Assembly (NCBI RefSeq): GCF_000738775.1
Contig: NZ_JPOC01000024.1
Span: 62,001 to 126,000 of the forward strand
Direction: 5' to 3'
Source: Prescottella defluvii
GTDB lineage: Bacteria > Actinomycetota > Actinomycetes > Mycobacteriales > Mycobacteriaceae
Length of the DNA: 64,000 nucleotides
Shown here piece after piece: positions 53,713-62,044 of this stretch. Position numbers and translations under genes: made by a program. A model generated the notes under the pieces. The model did not search any database, was not told the DNA's origin, and worked only from the letters and a program-made list of their open reading frames with translations. Every line of letters begins with the position of its first letter. Position 1 is the stretch's first letter.

Positions 53713-54537
53713 TCAGTTCCGGCCGTCGAACAACGCATCGGGGCGCAGTTTGCCGCTGAGCACCCGCGCCCGCTTGGACGCGAGACGCTCGAACGCCTCC
53801 GGGTGGGTGAGGATCCAGAAGTCGTCGCGGGAGATGCCGTCGAACAGTAGCTTCGCAGCGTCGTCCGGGATCATACCCTCACTGATCTGCTCGCGCCAGT
53901 ATCCGGCATCAGCGACGGTCGCGTCGTGGGCAGGTACGTCCTCGAAGATCCGGGTCGCCACCTGAGCGGGGCTGAAGACCGACACCGCGATCTGCGGGAA
54001 CACCTGTGCACATTCCAGATACAAGGATTCCGTGAGCGCCTGCACCCCGTGCTTGGAGGCCGCGTAGGCCGTCATCCGCGGTGTGATCGCAACGCCCGCC
54101 ACCGAGCACGTGTTGACGATGTGCGACGGCCGGGGATCGGCGCCCATCCGCGGCACGAACGACCGGATACCGTGAAACACCCCGTTCAGGTTCACGTCGA
54201 TCACCCGTCGCCATTCGTCGGCCGGGACCTCCCATGTGAAGCCCAGCGACTCGAGTCCGGCGTTGTTGAGTAGCAATGTCACCGAACCGAACTCACCGTA
54301 GGCGGCGTCGGCGAGCGCTTCCACCGCGGCCGCATCGGTGACGTCGGTGGGGACCGCGAGCACGGCGGCGCCGTCCGCCCGCAGATCGGCCGCGACCGCG
54401 TCCAGACGCTCGGCCGAGATGTCGGCGAGCACGACGTTCATACCGAGCGATGCCGCGTACCGGGCGGCACTCGCCCCGATCCCGCTGCCGGCGCCGGTCA
54501 CGACGACAGTGCGTCCCCGTAGATGATCGAATTCCAT
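53713..54537 (-). CDS. Short-chain dehydrogenase/reductase divergent from split transketolase
   Basis: This 274-residue SDR has TVVVTGAGSGIGASAARYA, LADIS after strand two (NAD type), LNNAGLES, NTCSVAGVAITPR and catalytic YAASK. The C-terminal region (WREQISEGMIPDDAAKLLFDGISRDDFWILTHPE) is typical of SDRs near steroid and terpenoid genes. It shares operator site 4 with the split transketolase, so the two should be expressed together. A 20-beta-hydroxysteroid dehydrogenase role, as for DesE in desmolase clusters, is a testable guess. Confidence 0.9.
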   Translation of the reverse strand: MEFDHLRGRTVVVTGAGSGIGASAARYAASLGMNVVLADISAERLDAVAADLRADGAAVLAVPTDVTDAAAVEALADAAYGEFGSVTLLLNNAGLESLGFTWEVPADEWRRVIDVNLNGVFHGIRSFVPRMGADPRPSHIVNTCSVAGVAITPRMTAYAASKHGVQALTESLYLECAQVFPQIAVSVFSPAQVATRIFEDVPAHDATVADAGYWREQISEGMIPDDAAKLLFDGISRDDFWILTHPEAFERLASKRARVLSGKLRPDALFDGRN

Positions 54538-54584
54538 TGTCCTACCCTCGTTTCCCGACGCCCACATTCCGTTCCGACAGAACG

Positions 54585-54600
54585 TAGCAAATGCTTGATG
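54585..54600. promoter_or_regulatory. KstR2-like regulon operator, site 4 (SDR/split transketolase)
   Basis: TAGCAAATGCTTGATG lies 48 bases from the SDR start and 117 bases from the transketolase start. It is followed by TATAGT, a candidate -10 box for the rightward genes. It aligns without gaps to the sites at 40384, 41110 and 46609. Confidence 0.75.
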
Positions 54601-54716
54601 CGCCGTATAGTGTATTCACGGAACGTATTTCACGATTCTCACCCGGTCCGCCGATGAGCCACGACCGAGACCCGACGCGGCATGGCCCGCCGACCAGGCA
54701 TCCCAGGAAGGACCCC

Positions 54717-55613
54717 ATGACGACGACAATGGCTACCGAACCGACGAGCACCCGACTGGAGCGGAACCGACCGGCGTCGGTCGCCGAGCTGACGCACCGT
54801 GCGGACTGGCTGCGAATCGAAGTGATCCGCATGATCGACGGCGCGGGCCTGGGGCACTACTCGAGCACGTTCTCGTGCGCGGAGATCCTCTCGGTCCTCT
54901 ACTACCAGGCCATGCGCCTGGATCCGGCCGTGCCGGAGTGGGATGACCGCGACCGCTTCCTGCTCGGCAAGGGCCACGCCGCGGTCGGACTGTGGCCCAT
55001 CCTGGCCGACCTCGGCTACTTCGCGCACGAGGAGCTGGACAGCTTCGGCTACATCGGGAGCCGGCTCGGCGACCACCCCGACATGCGCAAGGCTCCCGGC
55101 GTCGACTTCAGTTCGGGGTCGTTGGGCCACAACCTCTCGGTGGGGCTCGGAATGGCGATGGCCGCCCGGCTCCGCGGCTCGGATCATCGCACCTTCGTCC
55201 TCACCGGCGACGGCGAGATCCACGAGGGTCAGGTGTGGGAGGCGGCGATGGCCGCGTCCCACTATCGGCTCGGCAACCTCGTCGCCATCGTCGATGCCAA
55301 CGGGTACATCGGCAGCGGCCCCACCTCCGAACTGATGGGCATCGAACCCCTCGCCGCCCGCTTCGAGGCGTTCGGATGGCACGTCGTCGAACTCGACGGG
55401 CACGACGTCACCGCTCTGGTCGAGACGTTCGCCGGCCTGCCGTCCCCGAGCGGTGATCGCCCGGTGTGCATCGTCGCCAGGACCCGGAAGGGGAAGGGTC
55501 TCGCGCTGATGGAGGAGGCTCCTCGCACGTGGCACGTCGGCTGCCTGACGCCCGAACAGCGCGACGCCGCGATATCCGAGATCACCACCCGCATGCAGGA
55601 GGCATCGGCATGA
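54717..55613 (+). CDS. Transketolase N-terminal subunit (possible DesA-like)
   Basis: This 298-residue protein is the PP half of a split transketolase. GHYSSTFSCAEILSVLYY, FLLGKGHAAVGLWPILADLGYF and SGSLGHNLSVGLGMAMA are conserved. GDGEIHEGQVWEAAMAASHYRLGNLVAIVDANG is the ThDP/Mg site. It pairs with the next gene by ATGA overlap. Split transketolases serve pentose or sulfosugar pathways, and the DesAB steroid-17,20-desmolase, which removes a two-carbon side chain from 17-hydroxy-20-keto-21-hydroxy steroids. Steroid-type neighbours favour the last. The ATG follows GGAAGGA. Confidence 0.9.
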   Translation: MTTTMATEPTSTRLERNRPASVAELTHRADWLRIEVIRMIDGAGLGHYSSTFSCAEILSVLYYQAMRLDPAVPEWDDRDRFLLGKGHAAVGLWPILADLGYFAHEELDSFGYIGSRLGDHPDMRKAPGVDFSSGSLGHNLSVGLGMAMAARLRGSDHRTFVLTGDGEIHEGQVWEAAMAASHYRLGNLVAIVDANGYIGSGPTSELMGIEPLAARFEAFGWHVVELDGHDVTALVETFAGLPSPSGDRPVCIVARTRKGKGLALMEEAPRTWHVGCLTPEQRDAAISEITTRMQEASA

Positions 55614-56590
55614 CCGCCACGACCACCGATCGATCCGCCGCCATGGAGGACGTGTTCTCCGACGAAGGGCAGGCGTCGTCATTGAACATGATCGGACAGG
55701 CACTCGCCGACCTGGCCGACCGCCATCCGGATGTGGTCGTCATCTCCGCGGACCTCGGTTCGGCCGTCACGGCGCTCCGCGAGAAGCACCCGGACCGGTA
55801 CATCGAGATGGGTATCGCCGAGACCAACACGATCTCGGTCGCCGCCGGAATGGCGGCGTCGGGATTCCGGCCCTACGTGCTCGCATTCGCACCCTTCGGA
55901 ATGATCAAGTGCGCCGAGCAGATTCGCACCGACCTGGCCGCGACGATGATGCCGGTGACGCTGGTGACCAGGCTGTCCGGCCTGGCGATGGGCTACTTCG
56001 GTGCCAGCCATCACGCCGTGGAGGATCTGGCGATCGCACGCGCGATCACCAACCTGACCGTGATGACACCGGCGGACAACGCGGCCACCCGCGCCCTGCT
56101 CGAGAAGAGCCACGCCGAGGCGGGTCCGGTACTGCTCAGGATCAGCGAGGCCACCCGTCCGGCGTACGCGGACACCCCGGTTCTGGAGCGAGGGAAGTTC
56201 GCCCGGATCCGGGACGGACGCGATCTGACCATCATCGGCACCGGCCTGGGCGTGGGCTGCGCGGTGGGTGCGGCCGAGTCGCTGAAGGAGCACGGAATCG
56301 ATGCCGCCGTACTCGACGCCGCCTACCTCAAGCCACTCGACGAGGAGGCGATCCTGGACGCCGCGCGCACGACCGGCGCAATCCTGACCGTCGAGGAGCA
56401 CAACGTGATCGGCGGGCTGGGTTCCGCGGTGGCCGAGGTGCTCGGACGCCACGGTGTCGCCACCCGACTCGGGGTTGTGGCGCTGCCGGACGAGGACCTC
56501 GAGGTCGGCGTTCCGGCGGACCTGCTGGCCCACTACGGAATCACGCCGGAGGGCGTCACCAGGCAGGCACTGGCGCTGCTGTCGAGATGA
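55610..56590 (+). CDS. Transketolase C-terminal subunit (possible DesB-like)
   Basis: This 326-residue protein holds the PYR and C-terminal domains. EMGIAETNTISVAAGMAASGFRPYV contains the Glu that activates ThDP, and FGASHHAVEDLAIARAITN is the substrate-phosphate or ketol region. The C-terminal domain has LTIIGTGLGVGCAVGAAESL and VEEHNVIGGLGSAVAEVL. It has no N-terminal ThDP pyrophosphate motif, so it needs the 54717 protein to form the active site. The ATG overlaps the upstream TGA. A perfect 15-bp hairpin follows the gene. Confidence 0.92.
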   Translation: MTATTTDRSAAMEDVFSDEGQASSLNMIGQALADLADRHPDVVVISADLGSAVTALREKHPDRYIEMGIAETNTISVAAGMAASGFRPYVLAFAPFGMIKCAEQIRTDLAATMMPVTLVTRLSGLAMGYFGASHHAVEDLAIARAITNLTVMTPADNAATRALLEKSHAEAGPVLLRISEATRPAYADTPVLERGKFARIRDGRDLTIIGTGLGVGCAVGAAESLKEHGIDAAVLDAAYLKPLDEEAILDAARTTGAILTVEEHNVIGGLGSAVAEVLGRHGVATRLGVVALPDEDLEVGVPADLLAHYGITPEGVTRQALALLSR

Positions 56591-56597
56591 CGGCCCC

Positions 56598-56643
56598 AGC
56601 CGTTCCGGCCGACGCCTACGGGTGCCGTTCGGCCGGAACGGCT
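56598..56643. terminator. Bidirectional hairpin after split transketolase
   Basis: Perfect 15-bp arms 56598-56612 and 56629-56643 with a 16-base loop lie between convergent stops. Confidence 0.85.
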
Positions 56644-56659
56644 CTCGTCCCACTCTTCC

Positions 56660-57493
56660 CTACTTCACGCAGTGGCCGGCATCGACCGGCAGTGTGACGC
56701 CGGTGATGTAGCGGGACTCGTCCGACGCCAGGAACAGGCTGGCGTTGGCAATGTCCTCGGGCTCGATCATCGCGACCGGCAGCAGGTGCATCGACTGCGT
56801 TCCCGCCTCGAACTGCTCCTGAGTGGGCTCCGCGACGCCGGGGCAGAACGTCCGCATCGTCGACGGATTCTGGATCATCGTGGTCCGGGTGTTCGCGGGA
56901 TGGATCGTGTTGACCCGCACACTGTGCGGTGCAAGCTCGTTCGCGAGCGACTTCATGAGCCCGACGACGCCGTGCTTGGCGGCGGTGTAGTGCCCGACGC
57001 TCACCAGGCCGCGCAGGCCCGCGATGGAACTGATCAGCACGATCGAGCCGCCGCGACCGCCGTCGACGACGTGCGGGATCCCCGCCTTGCACGTACGCCA
57101 GACACCGGTGAGGTTGACGTCGAGCATGGTCTGCCAGCGCTCTTCACTCATCTCGACGGCAGGTCCCGCCGAACTGATGCCCGCGGTGGCGCAGATGATG
57201 TCGAGGCGACCGAGGGCCTCGACCCCGGTGGCGACGGCCCCCGAGAGCGCCTGCTGGTCGCGGACATCGGCCTCGAACGCGCAGATCTTGCGGCCGAGCG
57301 ACTCGACGAGCCGCACGGTCTCCGCGAGGTCCTCGGGCGATGCGCCGGGAGTGGTCGAATGTTCGACGGGCGCGCACACGTCGACGGCGATGACGTCGGC
57401 ACCCTCCTGAGCGAACCGCACCGCCTGGGCGCGGCCCATGCCCCGCGCGGCGCCGGTGATCAGCGCTACCTTGCCTTCGAGACGTCCGCTCAT
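56660..57493 (-). CDS. Mycofactocin-type SDR (carveol dehydrogenase-like)
   Basis: This 277-residue SDR has VALITGAARGMGRAQAVRFAQEGADVIAVDVCAP, then the insertion PGASPEDLAETVRLVES, which marks the mycofactocin-associated SDR group. ATAGIS, VLISSIAGLRG and catalytic YTAAK follow, ending SRYITGVTLPVDAG. These enzymes hold NAD(H) non-exchangeably and pass electrons to mycofactocin rather than free NAD. The ATG overlaps the last base of the upstream SDR stop (TGATG), so the two are coupled. Its upstream partner is 57493-58302. Confidence 0.9.
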   Translation of the reverse strand: MSGRLEGKVALITGAARGMGRAQAVRFAQEGADVIAVDVCAPVEHSTTPGASPEDLAETVRLVESLGRKICAFEADVRDQQALSGAVATGVEALGRLDIICATAGISSAGPAVEMSEERWQTMLDVNLTGVWRTCKAGIPHVVDGGRGGSIVLISSIAGLRGLVSVGHYTAAKHGVVGLMKSLANELAPHSVRVNTIHPANTRTTMIQNPSTMRTFCPGVAEPTQEQFEAGTQSMHLLPVAMIEPEDIANASLFLASDESRYITGVTLPVDAGHCVK

Positions 57494-58302
57494 CACGCCA
57501 CCTTCTGGGTCTGACCGGCGTCGATGACCATCTGCAGGCCTGTGACGTACCGGGATTCGTCCGATGCCAGGAACAGCACCGCATTGCTGACGTCGATCGA
57601 CTCCACCCACGGCACGGGCAGCAGCATCCGCTGCGCGAGCACCTCGGCGGCGTCGGCCTCGGTGGGGTTCTCGAGGTCCGGCCGCAACCTGGCGAACGTC
57701 GTCGGGTTGAGCGTCATGGGTGTCGCGACGGCGCCCGGGTGCACGGTGTTGACCCGGATCGCCCGCCCGCCCAACTCGTTCGCGAGGGTCTTGGCCAGTC
57801 CGGTGATCGCGTGCTTGGCCGCCGAGTAGTGCGACGCCCCGGGCACGGCCTTGATCGCGGCCGTGGAACTGACGATGACGACGGACCCACCCGCCGGATT
57901 CATCTCGGCGACACCCGCCTTGACGGTGTGCCAGGTTCCGGTGACGTTGACGTCGATCGACCGGTTCCAGATAGCGTCGTCGATCTCCCACGACGGGCCG
58001 GGGTTGTCGCTGATGCCGGCGTTGGCGACGACGGTGTCGAGCGGGCCGAGTTCGCGCACACCCGCCTGCACCGCGGCGGCGACCGCGTCGAAGTCACGGA
58101 TGTCGGCGGTGCCGGTGACGACGCGTCGCCCCTGCTGCTCGACCAGTCGTGCGGTCTCCGCGAGGTCCGCCTCCGATTCTCGTCCGGGCAGGTCCAGCGC
58201 GACGATGTCGGCTCCCTCCTCGGCCAGACGGACCGCGTGGACGCGGCCCATCCCCTTGCCCGCGCCCGTGATGAGCACTGTCTTGCCGGTCATCCGCGTC
58301 AT
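57493..58302 (-). CDS. Mycofactocin-type SDR, tandem paralogue
   Basis: This 269-residue SDR has TVLITGAGKGMGRVHAVRLAEEGADIVALDLPG and the same kind of EADLAETARLVEQ insertion as its neighbour. ANAGISDNPG, SSTAAIKAVPG, catalytic YSAAK and RVNTVHPGAVATPMTLNP are also present. ATG 58302 has AAAGGA about 7 bases upstream; two earlier starts (58308, 58317) are possible. The promoter faces kshA and contains a partial second-regulon dyad. Tandem paralogues may act on two hydroxyl positions or epimers. Confidence 0.9.
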   Translation of the reverse strand: MTRMTGKTVLITGAGKGMGRVHAVRLAEEGADIVALDLPGRESEADLAETARLVEQQGRRVVTGTADIRDFDAVAAAVQAGVRELGPLDTVVANAGISDNPGPSWEIDDAIWNRSIDVNVTGTWHTVKAGVAEMNPAGGSVVIVSSTAAIKAVPGASHYSAAKHAITGLAKTLANELGGRAIRVNTVHPGAVATPMTLNPTTFARLRPDLENPTEADAAEVLAQRMLLPVPWVESIDVSNAVLFLASDESRYVTGLQMVIDAGQTQKVA

Positions 58303-58330
58303 GATCATTCCTTTCACCGTGACGCGACGC

Positions 58331-58344
58331 TAGCCAATCGGCCC
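58331..58344. promoter_or_regulatory. Partial second-regulon dyad, SDR/kshA divergent promoter
   Basis: TAGCCAATCGGCCC matches TAGCCAAACGGCTA at 50604 in 11 of 14 positions, but the right arm is imperfect. It lies 29 bases upstream of the SDR start and 113 bases upstream of kshA. It is weak evidence that the second TetR controls the ring-degradation genes. Confidence 0.35.
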
Positions 58345-58456
58345 GAGGGCCCGGCAGACGTTTTCCCGCATGGTGGGAGAACCCCTTCCTGCCCGACATA
58401 CCGCCTAGTTCTATGAGGCACATCACAGGACAGCCCCCTGATGGCACGGAGGAAAC

Positions 58457-59662
58457 ATGTCACTCGACACCGCTCCCACCAACGACTCGACCGTCGACAG
58501 CGACGAGATCCGCGAGATCGAGGCCGCCGCACCCCCCACCCGCTTCGCACGCGGCTGGCACTGCATCGGCCTCGTCCGGGACTTCAAGGACGGTAAGCCC
58601 CACTCGATCGAAGCGTTCGGCACCAAGCTCGTCGTGTTCGCCGACAGCAAGGGGGACCTGAAGGTCCTCGACGCCTACTGCCGCCACATGGGCGGTGACC
58701 TGAGCCAGGGCGAGATCAAGGGCGACTCGATCGCCTGTCCGTTCCACGACTGGCGTTGGGGCGGCAACGGCAAGTGCACCGACATCCCCTACGCCCGCCG
58801 TGTGCCCCCGGTCGCCAAGACCCGCGCGTGGACCACGCTCGAGCGCAACGGGCAGCTGTACGTCTGGAACGATCCGCAGGGCAACCCGCCGCCGGCCGAC
58901 GTCACCATCCCCGAGATCGCGGGCTACGGCACCGACGAGTGGACGGACTGGAGCTGGAAGACCCTGCGCATCAAGGGTTCGCACTGCCGCGAGATCATCG
59001 ACAACGTCGTCGACATGGCGCACTTCTTCTACATCCACTACTCGTTCCCGCGCTACTTCAAGAACGTCTTCGAGGGCCACACCGCCACGCAGTACATGAA
59101 CTCGACCGGCCGCGAGGACGTCATCTCCGGTACCAACTACGACGACCCGAACGCCGAGCTGCGTTCGGAGGCGACGTACTTCGGCCCGTCCTACATGATC
59201 GACTGGCTCGAGTCCGATGCCAACGGCCAGACCATCGAGACGGTCCTGATCAACTGCCACTATCCGGTGAGCAACAACGAGTTCGTGCTGCAGTACGGCG
59301 CGATCGTCAAGAAGCTGCCGGGCCTGTCCGACGACGCATCGTCCGGCATGGCCGCGCAGTTCGCCGATGGCGTGCAGAAGGGCTTCGAGCAGGACGTCGA
59401 GATCTGGAAGAACAAGGCGCCCATCGACAACCCGCTGCTGTCCGAGGAGGACGGCCCGGTCTACCAGCTGCGCCGCTGGTACCAGCAGTTCTACGTCGAT
59501 GTCGAGGACATCACCGACGACATGACCAAGCGCTTCGAGTTCGAGATCGACACCACCCGGGCGGTCACGAGCTGGCAGCAGGAGGTCGCGGAGAACGTCG
59601 CGAAGGCCGCAGAGAGCACAGAGAACGCGGATAGCGCGAAGAGTTCGCCCTCCGCCTCCTGA
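58457..59662 (+). CDS. kshA: 3-Ketosteroid 9-alpha-hydroxylase oxygenase subunit (KshA family)
   Basis: This 401-residue Rieske oxygenase has its 2Fe-2S ligands at Cys75, His77, Cys94 and His97 (YCRHMGG ... CPFHDW). The mononuclear iron site is DNVVDMAHFFYIHY (His189, His194). Similarity to M. tuberculosis KshA runs the full length, including GTKLVVFADS, FKNVFEGH and VYQLRRWYQQFYVDV. KshA hydroxylates C9 of 3-ketosteroids and so triggers B-ring opening. The partner reductase KshB is not in the window. A GGAGGAA site precedes the ATG. The gene heads the kshA-HsaA-HsaC-like operon. Confidence 0.9.
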   Translation: MSLDTAPTNDSTVDSDEIREIEAAAPPTRFARGWHCIGLVRDFKDGKPHSIEAFGTKLVVFADSKGDLKVLDAYCRHMGGDLSQGEIKGDSIACPFHDWRWGGNGKCTDIPYARRVPPVAKTRAWTTLERNGQLYVWNDPQGNPPPADVTIPEIAGYGTDEWTDWSWKTLRIKGSHCREIIDNVVDMAHFFYIHYSFPRYFKNVFEGHTATQYMNSTGREDVISGTNYDDPNAELRSEATYFGPSYMIDWLESDANGQTIETVLINCHYPVSNNEFVLQYGAIVKKLPGLSDDASSGMAAQFADGVQKGFEQDVEIWKNKAPIDNPLLSEEDGPVYQLRRWYQQFYVDVEDITDDMTKRFEFEIDTTRAVTSWQQEVAENVAKAAESTENADSAKSSPSAS

Positions 59663-59703
59663 TATCCGGTTCGTAGAACCTCACCGACCCGAAGGAAACA
59701 CAC

Positions 59704-60885
59704 ATGAGTTACGAAGTCCTGGCCCGCATCGAGGCGGCCGCCGACGACATCTTCGTCGAGGGCGTCGAGGCGGAGCGCATCGGCAAGGTCGCCGACGCCA
59801 CAGCCAAGCGGATGAAGGAGGCCGGGTCGATCCGGATGCTCCAGCCCAAGGAGCATGGTGGCCTCGAGGTCCATCCGCGCGAGTTCGCGGAGACCGTCAT
59901 GCGCATGGCGTCGCTCAACCCGTCCGCCGGCTGGGTCCACGGCATCGTCGGCGTCCACCCGTGGCAGCTGGCGTTCGCCGATCCCAAGGTGCAGCAGGAG
60001 GTCTGGGGCCAGGACCAGGACACGTGGCTCGCGTCGCCGTACATGCCGGGAGGCATGTGCGTGCCGGTGGACGGCGGTTACAAGTTCTCCGGCAAGTGGT
60101 CGTTCTCATCGGGAACCGACCACTGCGACTGGGCGTTCCTCGGCGCGATGGCGTGCAACCCGGACGGCAGCATGGAGATGCCGCCACGGATGCTGCACGT
60201 GATCATCCCGCGCAGCGACTACGAGATCATCGAGGACTCGTGGGACGTCGTGGGCCTGCGGGGCACCGGATCGAAGGACGTCGTCGTCAAGGACGCGTTC
60301 GTGCCCGACTACCGGGTGATGGACTGCGACGAGGTCATCGACGGCACCGCGGTCCGCAAGTACGGGCGCACCGAGACGCTGTACCTGATGCCGTGGTCCA
60401 ACATGTTCCCGCTGGGCATCACGTCGGCCACGATCGGCATCTGCGAGGGCGTGCTGCACCACGCCAACGAGTACCAGCGTGAGCGGATCAACCCGCAGGG
60501 CACCGCGATCAAGGACGACCCGTACACGATGTTCGCGGTCGGCGAGGCCACCGCGAAGCTGCAGGCGGCCCGGGATTCCCTGCTGGCCAACGTCGATCGC
60601 ATGTGGGACCTGGTCGACGCCGGCAAGACCCCAACGTTCGAGCAGCGCGCCCAGGGCCGCGAGACGCAGGTGAACGCGGCATGGCAGGCCGTGCAGGCCA
60701 TCGACGCGGTCTATGCCCGCTGCGGCGGCAACGCGCTGCGCATGGACAAGCCGATGCAGCGCTTCTGGCGTGACGCACACGCCGGACTGCACCACGCGAT
60801 CCACGTGCCGGGCACGGTGTACCACGCGGCGACGCTGAGCGGGCTCGGCGTCGATCCGCAGGGCCCGCTGCGGGCGATGATCTGA
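59704..60885 (+). CDS. HsaA-like FMNH2-dependent monooxygenase (acyl-CoA dehydrogenase fold)
   Basis: This 393-residue group D flavin monooxygenase resembles HsaA, which hydroxylates the phenolic secosteroid. MLQPKEHGGLEVHPREFAETVMRMASLNPSAGWVHGIVGVHPWQLA, VVDGGYKFSGKW-like SGKWSFSSGTDHCDWAF, and VGLRGTGSKDVVVKDAFVP all have HsaA counterparts. So does the end, PMQRFWRDAHAGLHHA. It needs reduced flavin from an HsaB-type reductase, which is absent from the window. The gene is 41 bases after kshA and 28 bases before the dioxygenase. Confidence 0.9.
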   Translation: MSYEVLARIEAAADDIFVEGVEAERIGKVADATAKRMKEAGSIRMLQPKEHGGLEVHPREFAETVMRMASLNPSAGWVHGIVGVHPWQLAFADPKVQQEVWGQDQDTWLASPYMPGGMCVPVDGGYKFSGKWSFSSGTDHCDWAFLGAMACNPDGSMEMPPRMLHVIIPRSDYEIIEDSWDVVGLRGTGSKDVVVKDAFVPDYRVMDCDEVIDGTAVRKYGRTETLYLMPWSNMFPLGITSATIGICEGVLHHANEYQRERINPQGTAIKDDPYTMFAVGEATAKLQAARDSLLANVDRMWDLVDAGKTPTFEQRAQGRETQVNAAWQAVQAIDAVYARCGGNALRMDKPMQRFWRDAHAGLHHAIHVPGTVYHAATLSGLGVDPQGPLRAMI

Positions 60886-60913
60886 CCGAACCCGAAAGAA
60901 CAACGGAGACAAC

Positions 60914-61846
60914 ATGACGAACCCCAATGTCGGAGGCTTCGGCACCGACATCCGTGCACTGGGCTACGTGAAGGTCCAGACCCACGACATCGAGCGCTGG
61001 CGCACGTTCGCATTCGACGTGCTCGGCTTCGCGAAGGGCTCCGGGCCGGACCCCGACGCCCTCTACCTGCGAGTCGACGAGCGCGCCGCCCGCATCGTCG
61101 TCGTCCCGGGTGACACCGACGAGGTCGTCACCGTCGGCTGGGAGGTCCGTGACCACGCCGCACTCGTGCGGGTCACCGAGGCCGTCGAGCGGGCCGGCAT
61201 CGCGGTCAAGCCGCTGTCGCTGGAGGAGGCGGACGCCCGGCGCGTCGAGGAGGTCGTGACCTTCCAGGATCCGGCCGGCACGACGCTCGAGGTCTTCCAC
61301 GGCCCGGTCCTCGACCACAGCCCCGTCGTCACCCCGTTCGGTGCCAAGTTCGTCACCGGTGCACAAGGTCTCGGCCACGTGGTGCTGCCGACGATGGATC
61401 CGAACGGCACGTTCGACTTCTACACCGAGGTGCTCGGGTTCCTGCCGCGCGGCGCCTTCCGGATCCCCACCCCGCCGGAGTTCGGCCCGATGCGGGTGCG
61501 CTTCCTCGGCGTCAACCAGCGTCATCACAGCCTCGCGCTGTGCCCGGCCCCGCACGGCGGCGCGCCCGGCCTGGTGCACATCATGGTCGAGGTCGACACG
61601 CTCGACGCCGTCGGTCAGGCACTCGATCGGGTCGTGAAGGACGGCTTCTCGGTGTCCTCGACGCTGGGTCGTCACACCAACGACAAGATGGTGTCCTTCT
61701 ACGTCCGCGCGCCCGGCGGTTGGGACATCGAGTTCGGCACCGACGGACACCTCGTGGACGAGACGTTCTACACGTCCGAGGAGATCACCGCCGACAGCTA
61801 CTGGGGCCACGACTGGTCCGGCAGCGAGCCGCTCGCCGCGATGTAA
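60914..61846 (+). CDS. HsaC/BphC-like extradiol dioxygenase
   Basis: This 310-residue two-domain vicinal oxygen chelate dioxygenase has predicted iron ligands His155 (GLGHVV), His222 (LVHIMVE) and Glu273 (WDIEFG). His205 in QRHHSLAL is a likely acid-base residue. LGRHTNDKMVSFYVRAPGGWDIEFG closely follows HsaC. It should cleave a catechol beside its hydroxyls, in steroid catabolism the A-ring catechol DHSA. With KshA and HsaA homologues in one operon this completes an oxygenase series, but no HsaD hydrolase follows. A hairpin terminator lies downstream. Confidence 0.92.
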   Translation: MTNPNVGGFGTDIRALGYVKVQTHDIERWRTFAFDVLGFAKGSGPDPDALYLRVDERAARIVVVPGDTDEVVTVGWEVRDHAALVRVTEAVERAGIAVKPLSLEEADARRVEEVVTFQDPAGTTLEVFHGPVLDHSPVVTPFGAKFVTGAQGLGHVVLPTMDPNGTFDFYTEVLGFLPRGAFRIPTPPEFGPMRVRFLGVNQRHHSLALCPAPHGGAPGLVHIMVEVDTLDAVGQALDRVVKDGFSVSSTLGRHTNDKMVSFYVRAPGGWDIEFGTDGHLVDETFYTSEEITADSYWGHDWSGSEPLAAM

Positions 61847-61878
61847 GACCCGCTCCACAACCGCACATCGCTCCCGTC

Positions 61879-61919
61879 AGGGGGAACCCCGTCCCACCAG
61901 GGACAGCCGGGTTCCCCCT
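61879..61919. terminator. Hairpin after extradiol dioxygenase
   Basis: Perfect 11-bp arms 61879-61889 and 61909-61919, with an inner GTCCC/GGGAC stem, lie 33 bases after the stop. A short T-run (CCCTTTC) follows on the + strand, so it should end the kshA operon. Confidence 0.8.
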
Positions 61920-61970
61920 TTCGGCGTTTACCGATCTTGGTGATCCACTTCACAAAACCCGAATCCTGTG

Positions 61971-61986
61971 CGATTATTCCTAATCG
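61971..61986. promoter_or_regulatory. Dyad upstream of IclR gene
   Basis: CGATTA-TTCC-TAATCG is a perfect 6-bp inverted repeat in an A+T-richer patch 59 bases upstream of the IclR start. It is a plausible autoregulatory site for this IclR protein. Confidence 0.5.
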
Positions 61987-62044
61987 AAACACCCACGTCA
62001 GATGGGCATCACGACGATGCTCGACAGAAGTGAGGGAGACATCG

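Noticed and set aside
54717-56590. 1-Deoxyxylulose-5-phosphate synthase or a broken single transketolase
   Set aside because: Both halves keep complete domains with proper ribosome-binding sites and ATGA coupling, as in natural split transketolases; DXS-specific segments are absent.
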